Shown here: positions 1-7,375 of the stretch, one piece after another | Position numbering within the stretch: position 1 is the stretch's first letter | Layout: each line of letters starts with the position of its first letter | Assembly: GCA_965221135.1 (NCBI GenBank) | Contig: CBDCRZ010000069.1 | Coordinates: 276,108 to 340,107 of the forward strand | Direction of reading: 5' to 3' | Source of the DNA: Sansalvadorimonas sp965221135 | GTDB lineage: Bacteria; Pseudomonadota; Gammaproteobacteria; Pseudomonadales; Endozoicomonadaceae | Length of the DNA: 64,000 bases | The notes under the pieces: model-generated | Seen by the model: the letters and a program-made list of their open reading frames with translations, nothing else | Database searches by the model: none | What the model was told of the DNA's origin: nothing | Translations under genes and position numbers: made by a program

Positions 1-127
1 CTGAACCAATTTTTGATGAAATAGATGTAAACATCTGTTAATAATCCTTAATGTTGTAAGGTAGATGTGAATGAGATGAATTAATATGACCATTGTTCAA
101 AATCCTCCTAACAAATGAGTCTGACAA

Positions 128-1192
128 ATGCGTTTAAGAGTTTTGATTATTCTTCCCATTCTTGTGATAGGAACACTACTTACCCTGTCTGCCCGGTCCA
201 TGGATTCTGTTAGCTGGAATCCGCCAATGGCACCTGAACTGACCGGCGTACTGGCTCCCAATACATTGTTGTCTGGTATTGAAACACTGGACACAACAGA
301 CTGTATTGGTCCGGAAGATGTCGACCGCGATGCGCAGGGGAACATCTACGGCGGGTGTCACGATGGACGCATTATTCGTTTTCTGCCGAGTGGCGAAAGG
401 GAGGTGTTTGCCGATACGGGAGGTCGTCCACTCGGTCTGCACTTTGATGCAGAGGGCAACTTGATAGTTGCAGACGCCTGGAAAGGTTTATTGTCGATTA
501 ATCCTGAAGGGGACATCACGGTTTTAACGACAGAAGCGGAAGGTGTTCCTTTTGCGTTTACTGATGATCTCGACATTGCCAGTGATAGCACCATCTATTT
601 CACGGATGCCAGCAGTAAATATAACCAGCCAGACTATGCCCTCGACCTTCTGGAAACCCGCCCTTATGGGCGTTTCCTGTCTTATAACCCAACCACAGGT
701 GAAACAAAGGTTCTGCTTAGAGACTTGTACTTTGCCAACGGTGTCGCCCTGTCTCAAAACGAAGACTTTGTTCTGATCAACGAAACCTATCGTTACCGTA
801 TTGCCCGCTACTGGCTGAAAGGTGACAAGGCAGGCACCAGCGATATCTTTATCGATAACCTTCCCGGTATGCCGGATGGTGTATCAGCCAATCGCAAAGG
901 TGTGTTCTGGGTCGCTATGGCGACTCCTCGAAAGCCGCTTATCGACTGGGCGCACCCTCGACCCTGGTTTAAAAATATGCTGGCAGGCCTGCCACGGTTT
1001 CTATGGCCGAAACCAACAAAGTACGGGCTGGTTCTGGCTTTAAATGAACAGGGTGAAGTGATTCAGTCACTCCATGACCCGAAAGGGGAGACAGTTTCAG
1101 TGATTACATCAGTACAGCAGGATGGTGATGAATTGTTGCTGGGCACACTGACCAATCGCTGGATTGGCCGTATGCCCGTGCCATCACTGTAA
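128..1192 (+). CDS. SMP-30/strictosidine synthase-like beta-propeller protein
   Basis: 354 aa. The N-terminus is a short basic stretch followed by a hydrophobic helix (about residues 5-22), so it is probably exported or membrane-anchored. The body is a six-bladed propeller type: repeated DxxGNIYxG and DAEGNLIVAD blades, then the strictosidine-synthase family block NGVALSQNEDFVLINE, RYWLKG and LPGMPDGV (about residues 205-255). Family members in bacteria and animals (SMP-30/gluconolactonase and APMAP-like) are calcium-dependent lactonases or esterases, but the substrate here cannot be read from sequence. ATG 128 is the first usable start and has only a weak ribosome site. The gene stands alone, convergent with purT 11 bp away. 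Positions 1-127 upstream are AT-rich with no recognisable gene. Confidence 0.8.
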   Translation: MRLRVLIILPILVIGTLLTLSARSMDSVSWNPPMAPELTGVLAPNTLLSGIETLDTTDCIGPEDVDRDAQGNIYGGCHDGRIIRFLPSGEREVFADTGGRPLGLHFDAEGNLIVADAWKGLLSINPEGDITVLTTEAEGVPFAFTDDLDIASDSTIYFTDASSKYNQPDYALDLLETRPYGRFLSYNPTTGETKVLLRDLYFANGVALSQNEDFVLINETYRYRIARYWLKGDKAGTSDIFIDNLPGMPDGVSANRKGVFWVAMATPRKPLIDWAHPRPWFKNMLAGLPRFLWPKPTKYGLVLALNEQGEVIQSLHDPKGETVSVITSVQQDGDELLLGTLTNRWIGRMPVPSL

Positions 1193-1203
1193 ATCAGCGA
1201 CGT

Positions 1204-2379
1204 TTATAGAACAACTTTCACAGACTCGGCCACAGTTTTGGCGCGCGCTACCGCTTCGTCGGTAGTCGTGCCACTGGCCAGTGCCACACCCATGCGACGC
1301 TTGCCGTTAATCTCAGGCTTGGCAAACAGGCGCAGACTGGTACCCGGGGCGATAAGTGCAGCATCCAGCTCATCAAAGCGTGCGTCGACACTCTTACCTT
1401 CCGGCAGAATCACGGCAGAGGCTGTAGGGCCATACTGACGTATACCAGCAACAGGCAGGCCCAGCAGTGCACGGGCGTGCAGTGCGAACTCAGACAAATC
1501 CTGAGAAGACAAAGTCACCATACCGGTATCGTGTGGACGGGGGGAGACTTCCGAGAACCAGACATTGTCGCCTTTCACAAACAGCTCTACACCGTAGAGA
1601 CCATTGCCTGCCAGGTTTTCTACAATGGCACGGCCAACATCCTGAGCGGCTTTCAGTGCAGCAGGTGTCATCGCCTGAGGCTGCCAGGACTCCTGATAAT
1701 CTCCATCTTCCTGACGATGGCCGATAGGGTCGCAGAAGTGAATACCATCAACGGCTTTCACAGTCAGCAGGGTGATTTCATAATCAAAGTCGATAAAGCC
1801 TTCAACAATCACGCGACCTGGACCTGTGCGACCACCTTCCTGAGCATACTGCCAGGCGGTAGTGATATCGTCTTCAGTGCGAATCACGCTCTGGCCTTTA
1901 CCAGAAGAGCTCATCACCGGCTTGACCACACAAGGCATGCCAACCTCGGCAACAGAGGCGCGGTAGTCTTCTTCGGTATCAGAGAAGCGATATGGGGAGG
2001 TGGGCAGCTGTAACTCTTCAGCGGCCAGGCGACGAATGCCCTCACGGTCCATGGTCAGCTGTGCAGCACGGGCGGTAGGTACTACGTGAAAGCCTTCCTG
2101 TTCCAGCTTCACCAGCTCGGCAGTCGCCAGAGCTTCGATCTCGGGAATAATATAATCAGGCTTTTCCTGCTCGATCACTGTGCGCAGCGCAGCACCATCA
2201 AGCATATCGACGACATGGGCACGATGGGCAATGTGCATAGCTGGAGCATTGGCATAGCGGTCAACAGCTATGACCTCTACTCCCAGTCGCTGCAGCTCGA
2301 TAGCCACTTCCTTACCCAGTTCTCCCGAACCCAGCAACATGGCTCGTGTTGCGCTTTTCGCCAGAGCAGTACCCAGCAT
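1204..2379 (-). CDS. purT: Formate-dependent phosphoribosylglycinamide formyltransferase (GAR transformylase 2)
   Basis: 391 aa, the usual PurT length. It makes formyl-GAR from GAR, formate and ATP in the third step of purine synthesis, in the cytoplasm. An N-terminal nucleotide-binding segment (GSGELGKEVAIELQRLG, about residues 17-33) is followed by an ATP-grasp domain with the SSSGKGQS loop, VIVEGFIDFDYEITLL, and the metal-binding region GVELFVKG..FSEVSPRPHDTGMVTL. The AGGAG at 5 nt before the ATG supports this start. It is a single gene. I saw no PurR-type palindrome in the 219-bp upstream gap, only two similar GCTATTTTACA stretches. Confidence 0.95.
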   Translation of the reverse strand: MLGTALAKSATRAMLLGSGELGKEVAIELQRLGVEVIAVDRYANAPAMHIAHRAHVVDMLDGAALRTVIEQEKPDYIIPEIEALATAELVKLEQEGFHVVPTARAAQLTMDREGIRRLAAEELQLPTSPYRFSDTEEDYRASVAEVGMPCVVKPVMSSSGKGQSVIRTEDDITTAWQYAQEGGRTGPGRVIVEGFIDFDYEITLLTVKAVDGIHFCDPIGHRQEDGDYQESWQPQAMTPAALKAAQDVGRAIVENLAGNGLYGVELFVKGDNVWFSEVSPRPHDTGMVTLSSQDLSEFALHARALLGLPVAGIRQYGPTASAVILPEGKSVDARFDELDAALIAPGTSLRLFAKPEINGKRRMGVALASGTTTDEAVARAKTVAESVKVVL

Positions 2380-2598
2380 GGGATCTCCTGATTATTTTGG
2401 TTTTCGTAGTGCTATTTTACAGCGGCTGTTTTGCGGGGGCTATTTTACATGGGCTTATTTCATGTGGGGAGGGGCACCTGGTGAATAATTCTTTAAGTCC
2501 GTGTGCCCGGGTACTTATAATCTGTAATCTGCAATCTGCCCCGAACAGCACCAAGCTCTAACCGCTTGGCATAACCATTTTAAGAAAAGAGAAGAACA

Positions 2599-2943
2599 AT
2601 GCTGCAGGAATTTCTGAATAAACTGACTCAACAGCCTGAGACTGTCGAATTCGCCGACACTATGGCCGTGATCGACAACAACTACACCTTTACCGAAACC
2701 CGTTTTCTGAACGGTGATCAGGTTAATGAAGCCGGCACTAATTCCGGATCTTGCAAGATACTGGCATTTGGCCAACTCAATGGTCTCTCCGTCGCAGCCA
2801 CCCTGGCCTGCTTTGGCCACTACTACCGTGATGAAGTACTGAAAGACCCTGAGGGCTCCAGCCACCAGAATATCCGCCAGCTGATGGTAAAAGGGTGGGA
2901 AGGTGTGGTGTTTGAAGGTCAGGCATTGAAGGCTATCGATTGA
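2599..2943 (+). CDS. HopJ-type III effector family protein
   Basis: 114 aa small soluble protein matching the HopJ family pattern: N-terminal helix, V-IDNNYTFT, FxNGDQVNEAGTNSGSCKILAFG and CFGHYYRDEVLKDPEGSSHQNIRQLM, and a C-terminal GWEGVVFEGQAL. The family was named after a Pseudomonas syringae candidate effector. It is widespread in free-living proteobacteria without type III secretion, so an effector role should not be assumed. An AGAGAAGA stretch precedes the ATG. A strong terminator follows at 3009-3035, so it is probably monocistronic. Confidence 0.85.
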   Translation: MLQEFLNKLTQQPETVEFADTMAVIDNNYTFTETRFLNGDQVNEAGTNSGSCKILAFGQLNGLSVAATLACFGHYYRDEVLKDPEGSSHQNIRQLMVKGWEGVVFEGQALKAID

Positions 2944-3008
2944 GGCGCATTTTTCACAGTGTGAATTTATAAAATTGTCATCAATCCCCATTAATATATG
3001 TCGCCGAT

Positions 3009-3035
3009 AAAAACTCCTTTCAGAGGAGTTTTTTT
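3009..3035 (+). terminator. Rho-independent terminator after the HopJ-like gene
   Basis: A stem of AAACTCCT and AGGAGTTT around a TTCAG loop is followed by a run of T. It closes the HopJ-like transcript and separates it from the envelope cluster starting at 3073. Confidence 0.85.
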
Positions 3036-3072
3036 GAAATGGATTTTTATTTCAAAAGGCGACTGAAGTCAT

Positions 3073-3609
3073 ATGGATACTGAGAAAAATAAGTTTCAGA
3101 TTTTTGAAAAAGCTCTTTGGCAGGTACGTTGGATAGTTATGCTGGGAGTTATAGCTAACCTCGTCGCTGGCATTGGTATGGTGATTATTGCCATGGGTGA
3201 TTTCTACAGCACGCTGGAAACCATGTATCTGCATATAACATCTATGGGGAATGAAAAGTCATATAACTCAACAATCCTGCAACATCTTGTAGAGATGGTG
3301 GATAAGATTCTTCTGTCCGGAGTGCTCTTTATTTTTGCATTTGGACTTTATGAACTCTTTATCAGCAAGATGGACGTTGGCAAAGACGAGTGTGAAGGTA
3401 AAATTCTTAACATAAGGAATATTGATGAGCTGAAGTCGAAATTAACCAATCTTATTATTGTTATTTTGACCGTGAAGCTGTTTTCTTACCTTTCTGGCCT
3501 GTCAGTCAAAAGCTTTGAAGACGGATTGCTGTTTGCTGGTGCAATTGCTCTGGTTGCACTGTCATCACTCCTTATTCATTTGGGTGGTGCATTTAAGGAA
3601 CATAAATAA
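3073..3609 (+). CDS. YqhA/UPF0114-like integral membrane protein
   Basis: 178 aa with about four transmembrane helices (near residues 15-40, 75-100, 125-145 and 155-172). The order of helices and the soluble segment FISKMDVGKDE..LNIRNIDELKSKLTNLI match the UPF0114 (YqhA) family, whose function is unknown. It is the first gene of a co-directional cluster and ends two bases before the start of the CHASE2 gene, so the two are almost certainly co-transcribed. Confidence 0.8.
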   Translation: MDTEKNKFQIFEKALWQVRWIVMLGVIANLVAGIGMVIIAMGDFYSTLETMYLHITSMGNEKSYNSTILQHLVEMVDKILLSGVLFIFAFGLYELFISKMDVGKDECEGKILNIRNIDELKSKLTNLIIVILTVKLFSYLSGLSVKSFEDGLLFAGAIALVALSSLLIHLGGAFKEHK

Positions 3610-3611
3610 CT

Positions 3612-4988
3612 ATGGGCGGCCTGTGCCGAAAAAGGACTAGCTCCAGAGGTGGATGCCGCGTTTTACTGGCGATTTCTACTTTAAGGAAGAAGAGTGCTTT
3701 GTTAGGTTTTTTTGTGAAAAACCTGACTATGTTAATCGTCATTCTTTTTCTGAACCCCTTTGGTCTCAAGGATTACACCGACAATTATACACAGGCAATG
3801 ATTGCCCGCATGGCGGCTCCTTTTTATGGGGATAGCGGGCAGAAACAGGTTGTAGTCGTTGAAATTAATGACCAGGTTTTAAAGTCGACCAGTAAATCAT
3901 GGCCAATTACCTATGGTCATCATGCACGTCTGCTTCGTCGCATTCTTTCTTATAAACCCAAAGCCGTATTTGTGGACTTTCTCTATTCACAAAACCGTGA
4001 TCCACAAGGCCTGAAGGGGCTCGTTAGACTGTTAAAGAAACATAATAACCCGGCAGGAAAAAGCCCGGTTTATATAGCTGACTTTGTTACAGAAAATGGT
4101 AGTGTTCTTCTGCCGGAGTTACAGGAAGGTGTTTTAACTGCGAGGGTGAACTGGAGTCATTACGGTGACCAGTACCCTCTTGAAATAACCGAGAACGGTC
4201 AGTCCTGGGAAACACCTGCCACATCTCTTTATAAAATATTTTGCCGGAGTCATGAGTGTTTCTCTTCTATAGATCAGGAGTCAGAGCCAATGACACTGTA
4301 CTGGGGGGTAAGAACAGATCCCCTCATGAAGTATGTTGTAGGCGATAATCATGGTTGCCGGGAGCATGATCCTGGCTTATTGGGCAGTATCAGAGAAGCC
4401 TCTCGCCTGGCCATGGCTAAAAGTCACCAGGGGTTGTACAGCTCTCGGGAGTTTGAACACGAGACCATGCAGAAATGCCCCTACTCCCGATATATTTTTG
4501 CAAATCAGTTGTCACCAAGAAGCGATACGGCAGAGGCGCTAATCACCGATAAAATTGTTGTGCTGGGAGGCATTTTTCGAGGTATTCCAGATTATATTTC
4601 GAGCCCGGTACATGGGCAGCTTCCTGGTATGTATATGCATGCCATGGCTGCAGATAACCTGATTACCCTCCAGGAAAACTATATGAAGGAGCCTGGAGAG
4701 ATTCCCGGTTTTGCATCTCTTGACTGGGCTGATGTTATCGAGATAGTCATGGTTTTCGGGATTCTTGTGTTTTTTGTCATGGCCGCCAAAAAGGGATGGC
4801 TTGATACTTTCAAGAGAAAAATTTTCTTTGGGGTAGTAATAGTCTGTCTCGATATTTGTACTGCTCTCATCATGTCTTTGTATTTGAATTACTCGCCTGT
4901 AAACGTTCTTGCAATACTTTTTCTGTCACTCTATGCACTCACGTTAGCGGGTGATGATGATTTAAGGTTGAGTCTCAAAAAAACATAA
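3612..4988 (+). CDS. CHASE2-domain membrane sensor without an output domain
   Basis: 458 aa. A basic N-terminus and one membrane helix (about residues 29-50) lead into a long extracytoplasmic CHASE2 domain (about 55-365) with the usual features VVVVEINDQVLKS, WPITYGHHARLLRRILSYKPKAVFVDFLY, a later KIVVLGGIFRGIPDY and PVHGQLPGMYMHAMAADNLI. Three helices follow (about 372-395, 404-426 and 431-448), and the protein then ends. CHASE2 is a predicted extracellular sensing module usually fused to a kinase, cyclase or phosphodiesterase; no such domain is present here. AAGGA lies about 11 nt upstream of the ATG, inside the end of the preceding gene. The signal is probably passed through a partner in the same cluster, which is inference. 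Confidence 0.85.
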   Translation: MGGLCRKRTSSRGGCRVLLAISTLRKKSALLGFFVKNLTMLIVILFLNPFGLKDYTDNYTQAMIARMAAPFYGDSGQKQVVVVEINDQVLKSTSKSWPITYGHHARLLRRILSYKPKAVFVDFLYSQNRDPQGLKGLVRLLKKHNNPAGKSPVYIADFVTENGSVLLPELQEGVLTARVNWSHYGDQYPLEITENGQSWETPATSLYKIFCRSHECFSSIDQESEPMTLYWGVRTDPLMKYVVGDNHGCREHDPGLLGSIREASRLAMAKSHQGLYSSREFEHETMQKCPYSRYIFANQLSPRSDTAEALITDKIVVLGGIFRGIPDYISSPVHGQLPGMYMHAMAADNLITLQENYMKEPGEIPGFASLDWADVIEIVMVFGILVFFVMAAKKGWLDTFKRKIFFGVVIVCLDICTALIMSLYLNYSPVNVLAILFLSLYALTLAGDDDLRLSLKKT

Positions 4989-5010
4989 ATTAATAAACAG
5001 GGAGGTTGTT

Positions 5011-5385
5011 ATGCCACTTCTAAAAAAATTCTTCATTCTGCTCACTGCGGGGCTGTTCTCCGCAGTGATTTATGCTCAAAAGCCCTTAGTTATTGAAGGC
5101 TATGGTGTCGATGAAGTTGGTGTTTTCGACCAACAGGGCAACTGGGTCAAAGATATTGCCAGTAAAAAGCTTCCTGCACCTCTCGTCCCGACGGCCTATA
5201 ACTCTGATTTAGAAATGGTTGAGGTAGATGTTAATGGGGAGAGATTCTGGCTTGACACCATGGACCTTCAGTTGAACCAAAGGGCTTCTACTTCGAAGAC
5301 CTGCAGTAGCCTTCATCCTTCTGCCCGGTCGGAATCATCAAGATCTGGCGTCAGTATGGGCGTAAGTAAACTGTGCACTGAGTAA
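5011..5385 (+). CDS. Small secreted protein, possibly SH3-like
   Basis: 124 aa. A clear signal peptide (residues 1-22, cleavage after IYA) precedes a compact beta-rich segment, GYGVDEVGVFDQQGNWVKDI to VDVNGERFWLDTMDLQLN, that resembles a bacterial SH3-like barrel. The C-terminal third is Ser-rich with two cysteines and looks disordered. GGGAGG precedes the ATG. It sits between the CHASE2 gene and the M48 lipoprotein gene and is likely part of the same operon, acting in the periplasm. No family is assigned with certainty. Confidence 0.65.
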   Translation: MPLLKKFFILLTAGLFSAVIYAQKPLVIEGYGVDEVGVFDQQGNWVKDIASKKLPAPLVPTAYNSDLEMVEVDVNGERFWLDTMDLQLNQRASTSKTCSSLHPSARSESSRSGVSMGVSKLCTE

Positions 5386-5425
5386 CTTAGATATAACCAT
5401 AAAAAATAATGCTAAGGAGGGAGTG

Positions 5426-7245
5426 ATGAAGCTTGGGCTATTTGGAGTATTGGCCGTCAGTCTGGTGGTGTCTGGCTGCAAGACAGTCTCAACTATTCAG
5501 GATGGTGTAACCAAGGCGGTTGATTTTCGTCCGGAGCACGAGAAGTTTACCGGTAAGTTTATTGATACCGACCGTACCGTGGTTACTGCTGAAGATCGGG
5601 AAATTGCCAAACAAGAGCTGGAAAGTACTGAGAACAATGTTTTCATAAAAATGACAACTTCCGATAAGGAAGATGATAAGGAGCGAGCCTGGGGTTTTTC
5701 AAAAAGCGATAGCAGCGACCAGGTAAAAGCTGCCAAATTTATTGAAGCACCTGAATTTGAAAAATACATGGATGGCATTGTGGCTCGACTTCTTAAGAGC
5801 TGGCCCCATGAACAACCAGAGAAGCCTTTACAGACACGCCTGTCCTTTCAGCCTATGTATGGTGCTGAAACCAAAGGCGATGGTGTTCTGGTAATTAATC
5901 TTGGTGCAGTGAATGATGTGGATAGTGAAGATGAGCTGGCTTTTCTTCTGGCCCATGAAATGGCTCACAACCTTCTGCATCATTCTGGAGGCCGGCTTTA
6001 ATGTCGCGTCAACACTGGTTATGGCTAAGCATGCCGAGTTGAAGAAAGGGAGTAATGGTAATCATGTTCTGTCTTTGAGTGACCAGGAAGGTCTCAGCAA
6101 GGCTTTGGCAAAGAATTCAGTTAATGAGTCCTTGATCCAGGAGCTTTCTAGTACGGTTCTGGGGGGAAGCTGGAGCCGTTCCCTCGAAGAAGAAGCTGAC
6201 CTGCTTGCTCTGGACTTGATCATCAGTGCCGGATACTCCAAGAATGTTGCCAGAGCTGCTATACAGCGTATTGGTGCCAGTCAGGCTGGGGCAAAGAGCC
6301 GTATGGACAAGTTTACAGAAAACCGCAAACAGGCTTTGACTTCAGCCTTCCAGACGAATGGATTGGATGGTGTTTTAAATCAGGGCTCTGAATTGATGGT
6401 TTCTGGGGTACTGGAAGCCAAAGATGCTCTTCTGGATAAATTTGGTTCACAACACGCTTCACCGGAAGACCGGGAAAATTATATTCAGGCTTATGCGAAT
6501 CGAGAGTATCGTCGGGCCCGCAAGGTGGTGCCGAGTAAAGCACACCTGAAGGCCAGGTCTCACCCGTTCACAACACGCTTCACCGGAAGACCGGGAAAAT
6601 TATATTCAGGCTTATGCGAATCGAGAGTATCGTCGGGCCCGCAAGGTGGTGCCGAGTAAAGCACACCTGAAGGCCAGGTCTCACCCGAAAACCAGACAAG
6701 TACTGGATGCCCATGAGAACATCACCAGGGCGTTGGAGGCACTTTCTGAAGATAATGTCGAAAAAGCCTACAAGCTGGGTAACCTTGCACTGAAGAGTCC
6801 GGCGAGGAACTCAAGCCGCGCCCGCTTGCTGATGTATCAGGTACGAAAGTACCAGGGCAAGGATGATCTGGCACTGCTTAACCTGGAACGTATTTCGAAC
6901 TGGGAGTTAGCTCCGGTGAATGCTTATGATTCCATAATCGACGAATACCTGAGAAAAGGCCGTTATGATAAAGCTGAAACTTACCTGAATAAAGGGCAAA
7001 GCATTTACGAGAGAGAGCCTTTTTTCCCTCAGGAAATAGTACTTTCCAAAAGTAAAAATGACCCAGAGTCTGCCCTGGCTGTTTATAACGAGTGTCAGGC
7101 GACTAAAAACAAGACAATAAAACATGCCTGTAGTCAGGTCATAGGCAGTCTTGTGCAGCAAAATAAAAGTAATTCCCCTGTCCCGAATGAACTATTACCA
7201 GCAGCGTTAGAAAATCTGGATCCACTGAAAGGTTTTTTTCAGTAA
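5426..7245 (+). pseudogene. M48-family metalloprotease lipoprotein, broken by a frameshift and a 121-bp tandem duplication
   Basis: The gene reads in three frames. Part 1 (5426-6001) has a lipoprotein signal peptide (lipobox VSGC near residue 18) and the zinc motif HEMAH, then stops soon after. Part 2 runs in the next frame from about 5985 to 6566; it contains the likely third zinc ligand region EEEADLLALD. Part 3 (about 6688-7245) is a helical, TPR-like tail (KAYKLGNLALKSPARNSSRARLL). One extra base near 5985 accounts for the first shift and would give HEMAHNLLHHLEAGF if removed. An exact 121-bp duplication causes the second. Removing both gives a 565-aa open frame, typical of BepA-like M48 plus TPR envelope proteases. 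The AAGGAGG at 5414-5420 favours ATG 5426 over the in-frame GTG at 5423. It could be a recent pseudogene or an assembly error. Confidence 0.8.
6446..6687 (+). repeat. Exact 121-bp tandem duplication inside the M48 gene
   Basis: Copy 1 is 6446-6566 and copy 2 is 6567-6687, identical by eye from TTCACAACACGC to GTCTCACCCG. Because 121 is not a multiple of three, the second copy shifts the frame. Deleting one copy restores the reading frame into the downstream tail. The lack of divergence suggests a very recent event or an assembly artefact. Confidence 0.95.
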
Positions 7246-7259
7246 AGCTTAATCAAAAC

Positions 7260-7300
7260 CCGGTATAGCTCTATTGCTATACCGGTACCTTCCTTTTTCA
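7260..7300 (+). terminator. Hairpin terminator after the M48 gene
   Basis: A perfect 10-bp stem (CCGGTATAGC and GCTATACCGG, loop TCTATT) is followed by a T-rich stretch (CCTTCCTTTTT). It probably ends the transcript that begins at 3073 and leaves the 936-aa gene with its own promoter. Confidence 0.7.
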
Positions 7301-7375
7301 GCTCAATAATAACCTTGATCTAATCAGTCTGTGGGCTACCTTTACCAGTCCTAATAATTGAGCTGGAAGTGATTT

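Noticed and set aside
1477..2013. 178-aa open frame on the plus strand
   Set aside because: It is antisense to purT and has no features of a protein family.
2380..2598. PurR operator or riboswitch upstream of purT
   Set aside because: No ACGCAAACGTTTGCGT-like palindrome or riboswitch core is visible.
2599..2943. Type III secretion effector role for the HopJ-like protein
   Set aside because: The family is common in bacteria without type III secretion and no secretion genes are nearby.
5426..6001. Programmed frameshift in the M48 gene
   Set aside because: No slippery heptamer or stimulatory structure is seen near 5985, and the second break is a plain duplication, so mutation or assembly error is more likely.
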